Below, one piece after another: positions 50,301-62,600 of a stretch of DNA of 64,000 bases. The stretch is taken from contig JASAMV010000757.1 of assembly GCA_030248065.1 (NCBI GenBank), positions 45,159 to 109,158 on the forward strand. The letters are read 5' to 3'. This DNA is from Rhynchonema sp. JSB1_4 (taxonomy: Eukaryota; Nematoda; Chromadorea; Monhysterida; Xyalidae). The notes under the pieces are model-generated. The model made no database searches, was not told the DNA's origin, and was given only the letters and a program-made list of their open reading frames with translations. The first letter of the stretch is position 1. Each line of letters starts with the position of its first letter. The translations under genes and the position numbers were made by a program.

Positions 50301-53300
50301 CAGCGTGAAAATGGTTCCCCGCGGGTAGCCAACGTACAATGATTTAACCTTGCGCTGGTCGAAATTAGTATAAAAAACTATGAGCCGAACAAAACTGACC
50401 GTTGCTAACATTGGATGCCGCTGCTGTAAATATGAAGCCAACTGATGTTTCAGATGTTGTGCCTTGTGCGGGAACGCGCCGGCCACCGTTGTGCGACAGC
50501 GTGCATCTGTGTGATTTGCGTGTTGTGGGATGGCGTGCCCACTTATATGGCCGACGACCTGTACGCAGCATTGACGCGCACGTTGGCCATAGGTGGCATG
50601 CCCACAAACAGACGTTGTGCGCTCAATGAACAGTTAGTGCGGGGAAGGGGCGTTGCGAAGTTGCAGGTGTCAGTGGTTTTGGGCATCAAATACTACATAT
50701 ATTCAGTCTCAGAAATTCGAGCGCGGTTGTTCGAACCGGCTTCACCTGGCCTGAAACAGAGCCTCTGTTGGGCCCAATTTTGGCGAAGGATAGGCCCTGA
50801 ACTTTCTGTTCGCGAAATTATTTGGCTGTTAGTGTCACTGGTCGGTTATCTGTTGGTCTCCCAACAGACTGGCATTGTGTTGAAGCACAAAGCCACGCAA
50901 ATGACGATGACCTGGTGCACCAACGCGGTCGGTGAAAAACACTGCGATCGAGCAATCGCAAGCGTAGTACGGTTCGTTTGCAGACGCACGTGCGCGTGTC
51001 AGGGCATGCACGATGCAACGTGTGGTTCATCGTTTTCGTTCGGCTGTTCGTGGTCGATGTACTACAACACGTGCAAGTTCGCACGGTCACGCAATCCGAA
51101 ACGCGTCAAACTCATGGAACCGACCGAGGTCAGGGACTAGCCGTATGTCACAGTATGTTACCGTACTGTACCTACCTACCGTAACCCTACCGTATATATC
51201 AGGAGAACGCCATCGACAACAAACTGCAACGACTGTCGGACTTGGTGGCCGACCATTTTCGAAAGATCGCACCCGCCGCGTACACAAATCAGGTTGGGTT
51301 GAGCCCTCATCATCAATATCACAACCTACATATACAGTACATACATAGTTTATTGAATCTTGTCCAATTGGCATACATTGTGTATCCTAAAAGACGCCAG
51401 CTTGGTTTGCAGACGCTGTTCAGTTATCGAGCTCAAGAATGTCGTCTGGGCCATCATCCAGGGGGACCGTTCACGGGCGTGACGGCGTGCGTCGACTTTT
51501 GTTCGCATTCACACAGGGACGTGCACAATATGAGCAATGGGTGAGTTGGAATGGGGTTACGGGCTGAGATGATCGTGTGAAGTTGTCACATGCCTGTAGG
51601 TACTACATTCGCATCCAAGAAATACACTGGAATTATAGCGAATCTGATCAGCGAATTACAGTGCCTTTTTTGCTATATTTTAGGTTATTCTTGAACTTGA
51701 AATAAAACATTTCATGGTCTAATCGGTGCAAAATACTGGTAGCATTTCATATCATGACAACAAACCACGTCCACAAGGCAATCGGTTACTGCAAACATTT
51801 CATATGTATATGGCGAAATTGGTTTTTTAATTTGTCACGAGGTATTCTGGTCTATTCGCTCTGACGATGACCTGGTGCACCGCTCATTTGAGAAAACTGG
51901 CTGGAGTGAGGGGCCAAAAAGCAAATTGCAGCACATTTCTAAAGGAACATGTCTTCAGCCGCTATTTCTTTTATCGCGCCGATCGGCCGCGCTAACGTTT
52001 GAACTGACCCAGAGCACAGATCGCAAAGCTTACGGTAACAAACACATCGATTTGGGTGTACGGTATGTTGTAGGTGTACGGTAATCGTGACGTTGACGCG
52101 ACATCGACCTCATCTCAGTGTACGCCCGCCGGATGACGAGCAACTGCACGTGTTGCCATTGTACATACCGGCCAAGACCGATGAACACGGCAGTGCGGAG
52201 GAACAGAAACGAAAGGTGCGCACGCATGCAGCGTTTGTCTCATGCTTTGGCGCCGGACTTGATGTGCAGTATTTCGCTAAATGATTTTGACCGCATGTCT
52301 GCGCTGGTCGGAAAGGTGACATCAGTAAACTTGGACATATCCAAATAGCAAACAAGTCAGATGTCAGTTTTTTATTGCCTTCCCTTCTCTCCTAACTTCA
52401 ATCTTGTAAAACAAAACTTCTGCTTGCATATAAGTAATTGGTGTCCTGACGCCAAACAAACAACTGAATAAAACTGAGATGACCATATAGATCCGCTTAC
52501 GAAGTCATGTATTTGTTGAATGTTGCAGTACGCCAACCGAACGGTCGAGGTACTGTCCAAGTACCCGATGACATTACGCTATCGCAAAGACCCGCTGCCC
52601 AACTGCAAGGAACGCAACAAACGTCCGTGTACCGCCAACATACTCCAACGACCGTCACCTACGTTCGGCATGCACCATCCTGGTCAGTTGCAGCAACAGT
52701 GGCATCCGTAGATTCTTGTTCCTCGTTTTGGCCCGTTATCAAACTTCGGACCGGCCTTCGTCACGTGACATTTTTCATATTGAGGATGCTTTGAAATTTA
52801 TTGATGCCACAAATTTTGACCAGCGTAACATGTCACTCCCCGTCACATAAATAAGTTTACGCTGGTCGAAAACGTGAGGTACACCATTCTGAAGCCTTCA
52901 CACAAAAATAAGTGCCGTGACCAAGCTACAGGACCGAACCGAAGTTAGCTGCCGGCTTGCATAATAAAACGGCTCCGATTTGCACAGGAATGCTCGGTGC
53001 GAAGCCAGATGCGTCGAACGTGAGCCCGGTGGCTGCAGCAGCTGCGGCTGCGTATTACGGTAATCCGTATGCGGCCGCGTCCAATTACTACCAGGCTGCT
53101 GCTGCTCAACAACAAGGTACAGTATTATGTGCACGTTGGCCGATGTACCTACTCTGTCTTTTCTTCAAAATTCTCACTTTTCGAAATGTGCCTGTTTTTT
53201 ATTCGTGCAGGCTTCTCGGCAGCTGGTTACCCCGGGTCTACGGCCAACGGTTTCTATGGAGCGTACGCGTGGCCGAATGCCTACGGATATGGGGCAGCGA

Positions 53301-55316
53301 CAGGCACAGGTACGGTAGCTAAACCCCTAATTACCATGCCACGTTAGATACAGTATCTAACGCTCTCCACCTCGGTGTGTAAATTCCCTTTTGTTCCCAA
53401 AACATGCCTGCGTGACAAAAACGCTGCTGTTCGCGTAAGAAAGCAACGAAGTGAGGTCAGCCAGCTGGAAGTTGTCATCAATGTGTTTGGGCTTGGGGGC
53501 GCAACCACCCCCGGTGGCGGTTGCGCTGCGCTGCGCCTTCGAGAATCCGGGCCATAGTAATCAGTCAAAACAGCGGGTTCGCGCCAATCATGAAGAACAT
53601 GTCAGACTGCATCAGATATATTGTCCAACACAAGACTTCCTTTGACTTCATTGCCTTCCAGCCGCAGGCAACAGCACGCAAGAATGGTGGAACGCCGCCG
53701 GACGACCAACGGACCCACAAACGGGTGCACCCGCTGGGTGGCCTGGTGGGGGTGACCCGTCACTGATGGCTGGCTCGCCCATATCCGGCTTGAAACGGTA
53801 TGTGTGAGTGAACGTTTGACTCACTATCAATTTCGATGACAGGCAAGTCTGCTGTTGCCTTCGTCACACACGTTTTTGCGACGGCTAAATTGGGAATTTT
53901 TCATGTTTTCGACGCTGTCTTCACAATTAGTTTCGAACTGTTAATTAAAAAAACTTTTAGATTGATATGATAGAGTTTGCTGGCATCAGTAACTCTCCAA
54001 GTACATATCATGAGAAATCGCGTGACAGCAAGGTGCAGGCGAAACTGGACACCGATCACAAAGTTTATATCAGCTTAGGTGCTGGGTACCGATGTGCTGA
54101 GCTGAATACAAACATGAAAAAGTTTCCAGAAAAATCGGCGACCCGTTTTGTCCGACGACGGCCGACCCGCTGCTGATGGACCAGTTGTACGGGACCGAGT
54201 ACGACCCTTGTCCACCCGTGGATGTCGTTCCGGACGGGTGAGCAACCCATACCCATACTATGATGAGAGTGTTGTGTGTGATGTTTCACTCGAATTGCAG
54301 CTACTACACCGTGGCAACCGACAACGAGCACGCGTTTGCTGACCCTCAGATTGGCGGCGTTGCCATAGCAGTCACGCACGGCAGTATATTGTTTGAGGTG
54401 ATGTTTCACTCTCTAAAGAGCGACGAATTGTGCCCTGTATATGGTATACACCATTTTTGTCGTTTGTCGCAAGCAGATGATGCACCGTCGTTATCAGTGC
54501 GAATGCACCAGATGGCCATGGGACCCAAAAAACCATGCAGAACTGTCTAATGCTCACCACCAACACGTGCAAATACAATGAACACGCCAAACGCCTTATT
54601 GACTGATTGTTGGCAGGTTGCCAAGAAGGAGTTGCACTCGACCACCGCCCTCAAACATCCGGATCGACGCCGTCCGACACGAATCAGTCTCGTGTTCTAT
54701 CAGCACAAAAATCTGAATTTCATGAATCACGGCTACGAAGAGTGGGACAGACGGCTGGCGACAAAAAAGGTTGGCGGTTTAGATTTTGGAATACGCCATG
54801 GAAGCAGACATATTCGGTACGATGTCTAGTCCCTTCTTATAAGGATACGATTGGGACCCGGGAATTCATACAGCTATAACGTCTAAAGCAGTGTTGATAG
54901 CAGACGAGGCGTTTTAACTGCTGATTGGGCGCCAAAACCTCGGACAGTGCAAAAGAGTGGTTCATTGTCAAGGATGGATGCATGATTATACGCTTTACGG
55001 TGCATGTGATGTTTCACAGGTCGGCAAAGTGGACACCGTGGCGGCGCAACGAGCGGCAGCGATCAAGACCAAGTTCGAGCTGTCGCTGCCCATCATCCGT
55101 GGTCCTCCGCTCAACGACCTTTTGATTTTGGCACCTCAAGCGCGATCCTTGGCTCTCACCACGCAAAAGCTACGGTATTCGATGCCAAAGTTGGATTGTA
55201 AGATATACGAAGGCAAAGACACGTCGAAACCGAGTGAGGGCGATGCTACTAATACAAACGGTGAAACATCAGCTGAAACAACCACCACTAGCAGTAAGAA
55301 GAGCAAGGACAATTGA
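44353..55316 (+). CDS. tet: TET methylcytosine dioxygenase, 23 exons, at least 1210 aa
   Basis: Exons: 44353-44547, 44652-44934, 45019-45147, 45204-45368, 45806-46022, 46361-46571, 46895-47132, 47443-47577, 47645-47729, 50093-50216, 50454-50632, 50984-51128, 51203-51292, 51413-51540, 52074-52215, 52529-52682, 52988-53116, 53211-53309, 53668-53797, 54130-54237, 54301-54397, 54617-54769 and 55020-55316. All phases agree. TET oxidises 5-methylcytosine using Fe(II) and 2-oxoglutarate. The N-terminus is glutamine- and asparagine-rich. The Cys-rich region has GPYYTHLAAGP, VYTGKEG and LVRERAGH. Iron ligands HRD (H766, D768) and THGS (H1055), and 2-oxoglutarate residues R1083 and H1091 (TRISLVFYQHK), are present, as is N771. 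An Ala/Gly/Tyr-rich insert (about 870-990) splits the double-stranded beta-helix. I see no CXXC finger. The ATG at 44353 overlaps an acceptor-like TTTCAG, so more 5' exons may exist. Confidence 0.95.
44475..44925 (+). repeat. CAA/CAG repeats coding polyglutamine and polyasparagine in TET
   Basis: Interrupted CAACAACAGCAG tracts at 44488-44525, 44683-44760 and 44834-44905 encode Q-rich and N/S-rich runs in the N-terminus. Likely length-variable. Confidence 0.85.
44935..45018 (+). other. 84-nt in-frame intron with GC donor in TET
   Basis: ACAG|GCAAGT to TTTCGCGCAG|GT. The length is a multiple of three and the frame stays open, so retention would add 28 residues. A GT donor two codons later would shift the frame into a stop, so either the GC-AG intron is spliced or the segment is coding. 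Confidence 0.5.
45628..45646 (+). repeat. 19-bp intronic motif TGACGATGACCTGGTGCAC, copy 1
   Basis: Identical 19-bp sequence also at 50902-50920 and 51862-51880, each in a different TET intron, 64 to about 190 nt before an acceptor. Confidence 0.9.
47730..50092 (+). other. Largest TET intron (2.36 kb)
   Basis: Runs from AAG|GTGAGT to CGCACAG|GTACGG. It holds one dispersed GATCCGATC element (48895-49035) and short open frames without family motifs. No nested gene recognised. Confidence 0.6.
48895..49035. repeat. Second copy of the GATCCGATC short element, in a TET intron
   Basis: It carries GATGTTCCCAGACCGATG, GGACGGAATTAGTGGCG and CCGATCACCAAGTTTGATAT in the same order as the copy at 2557-2715. 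It lies in the 2.4-kb TET intron. Confidence 0.45.
50902..50920 (+). repeat. 19-bp intronic motif TGACGATGACCTGGTGCAC, copy 2
   Basis: Exact copy in the intron before the TET exon that starts at 50984. Confidence 0.9.
51862..51880 (+). repeat. 19-bp intronic motif TGACGATGACCTGGTGCAC, copy 3
   Basis: Exact copy in the intron before the TET exon that starts at 52074. Confidence 0.9.
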
Positions 55317-56201
55317 AAGGAAATTTAGTTAAACGCCCTCAACTCAAAGTTGCAAAAATTGTTCGGAATTTTTTCTTGATGTTGTATATTCACAAAATAT
55401 TGCCAAGCATCAAAATCCGTTCTCATATTATGCATTTTTCTTGCCAACACGTTACATTTTTGTGTTTTAGATGATTGGTAGCTGGACCCTCCAAGAAAAA
55501 ATTTGAATTTGCTTTTTTGCATGTGTTTGTATTTTGTTTTATTATTTTGCACTGCGTGTGAGATTATTGTTAGAAAGCACACACACGGGTTTGAATTAAT
55601 TATGATTTTGATATTATTATTCGATGGTATAATGCTTGTATGTTTGCACTTTACTCAGCTAACTTTATTTATTCGTATTTTATTTTCAACTGCAATTTCT
55701 ATTCGCATCATTCATTTATAATTTCGTTGGTTATGCGTTTTCATTTATTTCGGTGTGTTTTTCAATGTGTTCAAGTTTTCACTCATTTTTATGTCATCTT
55801 ATGCACAATTGTACGCATAATGCTTCCACATTTTGTTTCGGAGATTATTATACATAGCATAGCAACGGTGTCTTTTCACGTTTCGTTTGGCTTAGCATTC
55901 AGAACTCAAACAAAATAAGAAGTCTCCCGGTGCAGTTATATTTTTCATGTGTGATTGAGCGTTGGTTCCCTGTGTGCATTTCACAGGGCTGTAAAGTTTA
56001 TTTTCGTTTCATTACCCACTCAATATGCTGTACATGTGAACGTTTTATTTTATTGTAGATCGCATGTATATTTTAATCCCCTCAATTCTACTGAGATATA
56101 GCAAAATATGATTGTGGTCACCGAGTGATACATGAATCTCTTTGAAAATTCAGACTATGTGCCAAGCAAGTACATTAATTAATTGTTAAACAATAACATG
56201 G

Positions 56202-56207
56202 AATAAA
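56202..56207 (+). terminator. Candidate poly(A) signal AATAAA for TET
   Basis: First AATAAA after the TET stop, about 890 nt downstream of an AT-rich 3' region with no gene on either strand. It lies just before the end of the convergent homeobox gene. Confidence 0.45.
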
Positions 56208-56364
56208 GTTATGCGTTCAAAATGAAACTTGATAACTCTTCGGGCTTCAAAAACACCATCATTTGGTCAATAGTATGCGAATATATGAAGACACAGTGCG
56301 ACTGGAAATATCCCCTGCAAAATGTCAACGTGCTGCGCTTATTTTGTCCGTGTGTGAAACATCA

Positions 56365-57011
56365 TCAAGTTGGTTTGTCTGCGTCACAAAACGAGGTGAC
56401 AACGGCCACCCGATCGCATCTGGCCTTTTGTATTCGTTTGTCTTTGGCGCGACGATTTTGGAACCAGATTTTGATCTGTCCCTCGTTGAGCGCCAGGGTG
56501 TCCCCCAAACGCAGTCGTTTCGAACGCGATATGTATTGACTGTTCGAGTACTCCTGTGAGTCGATGCAAGCTGTCACAGTCTTGCCCTCTTGCAGTGAAT
56601 CAATCGAAAAAAATTAAATCGTTCGCAGTGCAGAATATTTATATATACTGTAGGTGCCTGCACAACATTGAACAGTTTTTGGGACGTATAATGCCGTTAG
56701 GGGAGCTAGAGTGTCATATTCGTCACATTCTCAAGAGGATGATTATGCAGAGGATTATCGAATGGGAAAAAAGCACATATTATCCTTCACCACTAGTGCC
56801 GAAATCGATACAATATCAAAACACCATCCCATCTTAAAGCCGCAACATCATTAACACTGCACAGTACAGTGCATGTAATAATACCAATTGAAGACTGAGT
56901 ACCGTTTCGAGCACTTGTGTCTGCTCGACACTGAATGTGGTTCGCGGTCGACGTTCGTGCAAACCGGTACCATTCTGTGACCCACTGTTGCCACCGAATA
57001 TTGATGTAGCG
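56365..57011 (-). CDS. Rough-family-like homeobox gene, homeodomain exons
   Basis: Two exons on the minus strand, 57011-56903 and 56553-56365 (TGA). The junction is phase 0 and falls inside helix 1. Together they give a complete homeodomain: [16 protein letters not shown], then [15 protein letters not shown] and [18 protein letters not shown]. Gln50 and the invariant W-F-Q-N-R are present. [22 protein letters not shown] and RTTFS.EQT match the Rough (Ro) family as remembered from Drosophila; other ANTP-class families differ at RAKDKR. A sequence-specific transcription factor is expected. The acceptor chosen at 57011 needs an upstream exon in phase 2. The gene is convergent with TET, with stop codons about 1.05 kb apart. 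Confidence 0.88.
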
Positions 57012-57402
57012 CTGGAAATAATGCGAAGGTCGGGTGGAACATTTGCAATTGATAAAGGTACCACCACCCGACCTTTCCACCGCGTCAAAAGCCTGCATGG
57101 CGTTGTCGTTGCGCACAACCATTGAAATGCGTTCCTCGGGTTCGTCTGCAAATTTCTTCGGCGAAATTTCTTTTTATATTGCGGAAACTAGCATTCGGCG
57201 AAAGAGAAGAGCGTGTTTTCATGCTCAGCGATTCCGCCTGCATGGCGAAAACAGATCATATGCGTTGGGAGCAGAGAATACTGAGCCAGGCATGTCAGTT
57301 GTACAGCTTGTGGTACCCCAGGTACTATGTATGTAGTTAGATACGCAGGAAATCAGTCATCAAACATATCACATGTACATCACAGTATTCAGCGACTTTT
57401 CA

Positions 57403-57540
57403 GGCCCGGGAGTTCAGGCCCGACCTTTCCAGGCCCAGGTTTTCAGGACCGGCCGATTCAGTCCCCGCATATTTCAGCCATTTATAGGCTCAGGCTCCAG
57501 CCGGGCCTGAATGGCCGGGCCTGAACCTGTGCCCCGGGAC
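57403..57540. repeat. CAGGCCCGG repeats with inverted symmetry
   Basis: TTCAGGCCCGGGAG, TTTCCAGGCCCAGG and, in reverse, CCGGGCCTGAATGGCCGGGC and CTGAACCTGTGCCCCGGG. Likely a short fold-back repeat. Confidence 0.5.
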
Positions 57541-57629
57541 TAAACCGTCGCACAATAACATCACAGCGAAGACCTGTTTTCCTTACACACTGCGCGTGTT
57601 GTGTTCGACCCGCCCCGAATATACCTCAC

Positions 57630-57890
57630 CCAGCACCGACCATCAACGTGTGCGGCGGTCGCCCTGAGCGCAGCCACCAGCTCATCGTGATCAGCATCAA
57701 ATGCGATCGATTGGCCCTCAGGTGCGTCTGCCCTCTTCACATACGGCCGGAATGCGGACGGACTGCCGCGAAAGAAGCACAATGGCATGACCGGACGTGG
57801 CTCGTGTTTGGGTCCGACACTGGTCGTTGTTGGCTGTTGTTGTTTTTCGTTCGACGTCCTGCTCAAACCAAGCAGGTGTTCAATGTTCAT
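57630..57890 (-). CDS. Candidate N-terminal exon of the homeobox gene
   Basis: The ATG at 57890-57888 starts MNIEHLLGLSR, which resembles the short N-terminal motif common in homeodomain repressors. It is followed by a Q-run, PVMPLCFFRG and an acidic stretch, and ends at TGCTGG|GTGAGG. The open frame continues upstream to 58001, so the start may be earlier. The phase (0) does not match the homeodomain exon at 57011 (2), so an intervening exon or another donor is needed. Assignment to this gene rests on position and motif. Confidence 0.45.
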
Positions 57891-59670
57891 TTTGTGTGGC
57901 AGAATCGGTGTTCGTATACAGTCAGCTTTATGGTGCGATAATTCGTTGCGGGTTATTAGGCTGTTGGCGTCTTGGGCGACAATACTAATACTGTAATTCA
58001 TATCCCACTAGTAGCCCTATATTTTAGCTGTATTATAGCACCCACAAGGCACACGGTACATCCAAAGGTGGGTACAGCTGTCGTCCCGTGTAACCCAAGC
58101 AAGCGTACCTGATAACCGCACCTGGAACTACACAAGTAATTTGCGTGCCGAGAGCCAATCAGACAACGTAAAGCTGTGCGCCGATTCAAGTTGTGTGTGA
58201 ATGCCGCCGGTGCAGTTGGCTGTACCCACGTCGGCCGAGTGCGCGGAAAACGCCGTTTTTTTCGCGTGCAAAACGTCTTAATTTATTATGGCAAATATGA
58301 CCTCTGTATAACCCTTGCTTGCCATACTTTCCGTCAATCCGGCCGAGTGACTCACAGTATATGGTCGAACCCAATTATACAGCGCTTCTCTTCTTACAGT
58401 GCACGCACAGACTGACACACAAGCAAATGCACGCCAAAGGTACACATGTAAAATACCAACACGCACATTTGAACAGGTGAAAAAAGACAGAAATAAAAAG
58501 CTCATCAACACAACAGCCATGCAGGCTCGTCTGGAAAATTAGGAACAGTTGGGCTTGTGGGTAACAAGAAACGGAACCGCATGGTGCTCTTGTCCGGCTG
58601 AATAGTTGAGAAACTAATTAGCCGTACACACAGTCGTTGATTGGTTGGAGAGACAATCAGCCTGCTCGACAATGATCTGAATCATGATCACTTGCGGCGG
58701 TCGGGATAAAGTCGATTAGCCAAGCCATACGTGCTTATTTATAGCTTGGCTTGTCACTCGCCTTCTACACCGCAGACAACGATGTATGTGTTATCCAACC
58801 AAATTGACAATACAGCGCCGCTCGTGGAATGTGTGCTCGGCGAACGCGAAAAAACTGCGAATTTTGCGTAATCGTAACAGCACCAAAGAAATAATTTGTT
58901 GCTGTGCACTGAACTCCACCTTCAAACAAATGAATTGTTCAGAGAGGCAACGGAAGTTGTGTAGATGAAATAACGCAATAAAATAAGAACCGCGGCTTAC
59001 TACTTGAATTTGGAGAGTTTTATCGCAGTATTTCCATTTCTACACACAGTATAACGAGCGAGCAACAACAAAAACATCGTAACAATCTTGTGTATTTGTG
59101 TGTAATCTGAAAATTAGTGATCGCTTACGTGATAATCAATCAATCAACAATAGTAATAACAACGATATTCACAAAAATGCACACTCATCCATGTTAGGTA
59201 ACTTAACAGCACAGTCCAATGCCAAGGCCAAGACATCGTAATACGGACACAAACCAAGGGTTTACGGCAAACCTAGGTGGTCAAGTCAGACGCGTGATTA
59301 GCGAACCAACCGCAATAACTCGGGAGAATTATCATGAAAAGAGACAGCCACAAAAAATAACGCATCAGAAAAAAACGAATTGGACAGAAAAACCTTCCTA
59401 TAAAACAATATGCGACATGAAAACGGAGTAATCTTTTTTGGCGTTTTGTAGATTTTGTAGTTTTTCAGTTTTCAGGGCTTTTGAAGTTTTTATGTTTTTT
59501 TCGAAAATGGAAATTTATAACGAAATTTACATACAGGAACATGATAAAGCGCAACCAACAACACCATGGAAAAATGTTAGCCAAAAGAAAAAATATGTGA
59601 AAAAGCAGAAAATCAGATTAAAAATAAAGAAAGAAATATTTTTAAAACCACAAAAAACAGAGAAACACAA
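57891..59670. other. Intergenic interval without supported gene
   Basis: Between the homeobox gene and the right-edge gene. AT-rich around 58970-59220; no conserved motif in any frame. It may hold the homeobox promoter. Confidence 0.5.
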
Positions 59671-62600
59671 TCAAGCACTAATTTCTCCGTCCTCGAGGTC
59701 ATCAGCGGTGCCATTAATTTTCGGTGCTGAGCTTTGATCAACCCGTTCTTTTTTCGCCTTCACTTCTTTCAGGGGAACCGATCCCACGTAAAACTGGGCG
59801 CGAGCCGCTTTGGCGTTGTCAATCTTCAGAGAAAATGAAAAAAATGATAAAGGTGAGATCATTGTAGCTTCTGTTGGGGGGATCCGCTCCGTAACTTTTC
59901 CCCTGGAAGGGTATGGTACCCTTACTCTTTTGCTCCCCATCTACATAGGTACGCCTAAATTTTTGTGAAAAAATTGAAAAAATTAGGCCTAAAATAGGGA
60001 ATGTTTGAGTCACACGTTGATAGCTAATACGTTTTAGAGCAAGATTTTTCAAAAATAGGCAAAAATGATTAATTTTTTTACCTAAAAATGACTTTCTTCC
60101 CAAAATTAGGTCTTCTTCATCCTATGCGCTTGCTTCCCCTCCACGGATCAGGAACTACAACCACACTGAGGTCATGCATGGCCACTGTACTCCCATCATT
60201 GTTCAAGGACGTGCCGCATCGCACAACCGTGCCAGATCAGCGTCACAAGATCTGTCGTGTAAAATTTTCCCGAAATCTAAATTTTTTTAAAATATCCACC
60301 AGACAACGCACCACGGCAGCCGTCGACGGTGCGCCCAATTCGTTGGCAGCGCCTCTCGCCGCATCGGTACGCAGCAGATCCGGCGCCAGTTCGGACCTGG
60401 CCGCCTTGGATGGTGCACTGCTGCTGTTGTCGGCATGCAGACCCGTCAGTATGTCGTCACTGTCCAGTTTGCGTTCGGGTAGGGGCACCCTGGACAAAAT
60501 ACGTGCCATAGATGTACAACAATGTGACTAAATAAAATAGACGCACAAGAACAAACGCACGTACCGAATTTTGACCGGCTGAGCACCAGTTGAGCCAGAC
60601 GACGACTGAGAACTGGATTTGGGCCGATGTTGGTCTGACAACGAGTGTAGAGTGTGTCGTCTACTATTTTCGTCACAGACCAACGCAAAAACAACATCGA
60701 CAACTAAGCAGCAGTACCTGTTGGTTCATGCTTCATACGTTTTCTGTCCGGTTCTCTCGGCGAGCCGTGGTGCTTGCGAACTGCAAACAAGATGATAGCA
60801 TTATGGCCCGGTCAACATCAAGCTGAGCAAAGCAGAGTGCATCAACCTGTTGTTTCTATTATGCGTTTCGTATCCTCCAACACATTGATCACTTGTTGCC
60901 GATCGGGCACCGCAGGCCGACCCTGATTGAGCAGGTGGGGCCGATTGGATGACGAGTGATGTTTGTCTGTTGGTGAAACGAGAAACATTCAGAACATTGC
61001 TGAAAATTGATAAACGTCACCAACGAACCCAGGGAGCACACCTGCCATACCCGCCCCCTTTGGTCAAAACGCCCCCTGAGCTGGGCATAATTTCGGAGAG
61101 AAAAAAGACCCCCTAATCGCAGGATTTTCACCCCAAACACACTCCAACAATCTAGTGCTACGAGCATGCAAAAACTCCGGTCACCTTTTGTTTGGTTTTT
61201 GGCTTTGATCGCCAGATTCTATGACTTTTCCATTATAAGACAACCACTAGATAAAAATGACTTCCAAAATGAGACGATTCGGCCACCCTCCCTTTGCCAA
61301 AAGCTGCGTCCACCCGCCACTAACACACCAACAAATTCATAGTGAGCAAACATTGACAATATTCAAATGTGACCCATCCAACCTTTGCCGGCAGCCGATG
61401 GTGGTGGTGGCGGCGGCGGTGGTGGTAGTGCTGGTGCATTGTCAGTCGGCAACGGTGGAGGACGTGGTGGAGGCGGGGGAGGATGACCCGTCGACATCAT
61501 CGATGTGCTCGATGGTTTTACTGAAAACACATATCCAAAGGTCAAACCATTTTTTACTGCACTGGAAATCTTACATTTGCCCGTAACACACGTCAAAACT
61601 ATACTGTAAAAATATAGATGCCAAAATTCGACCAAGAAATTGGACACGTTTCTTTGAGATGGTGGACGCAAAACTAGTGACGCCATCAGTGAATCTCAAA
61701 CAATAGTTCGCTGAAAAATGACAGTCGAACCCGATGATAAGTTTTACGCCGGTCAAAATATAAAATACAAAAACCAACGGTCATGTTGTGTCAGTGTCGG
61801 CCTACTATATTGTTTGTGTTTGGCGTGCTGCGCGGCCGCCAGTTGCTTTTGCTTCTCCCTCTCGCGTTGTTTTCGTTTCTCTCGTTCCCTGGAGAATTCG
61901 TGTTTGCTAACGGCATGCAGTTCTGTACACTAATTCAACACATTGATACATTGGTTGACAACAACCAACTAATACTATTGCTGTCAACGAAACTGCCTGT
62001 GACTCGTGCAAACGCAGCTGGCTGAGTGTCTGCTATGCAACGCACGTGTGATGCGTGCTCAAATTGCAGCACGACGACGGCAGACCCAGACAAGCGCAGA
62101 AAAAAAGGGATCTTGTGCTGTGGAAAAAAATAAAAACCGTATGTGTATTGCTATGACACGCTTGGATAGGTGCGTTGACGGCAGCCCGTTGCGCTTGCCC
62201 GAACCACAGGCAGCTGAGTTAACAGCATGAGTATAAGCCGTAAGACAAGCGTCCGTCAAATCACAAAGTGCCACACACACGCCCCTGTCATAACCCGAGT
62301 GCACCCTGTGTACATCACCGGTTCGTTGCTGTTGCGCAGCCAGTTGCATCTCTTTCACCTGCACGGAAAGCATTGGCAACATCTTGATAAATTGAAACAT
62401 TTCTCAAGTTTGAAACATCACAGTCGAATTGCGCAACTCACCAGCGACATGTCTGGCATGAAACTCTTGCGTTCGGAGGCTCTCTCATTTGAACTCGATG
62501 GCCGAACACCGACTGGTTGTTGGGGCACCACTGGTGGCATTGGCTGTTCCGGTATGCCAATTGCCGAACGTCGCTCCTTGTATCTGCAGCACCGGATAGA

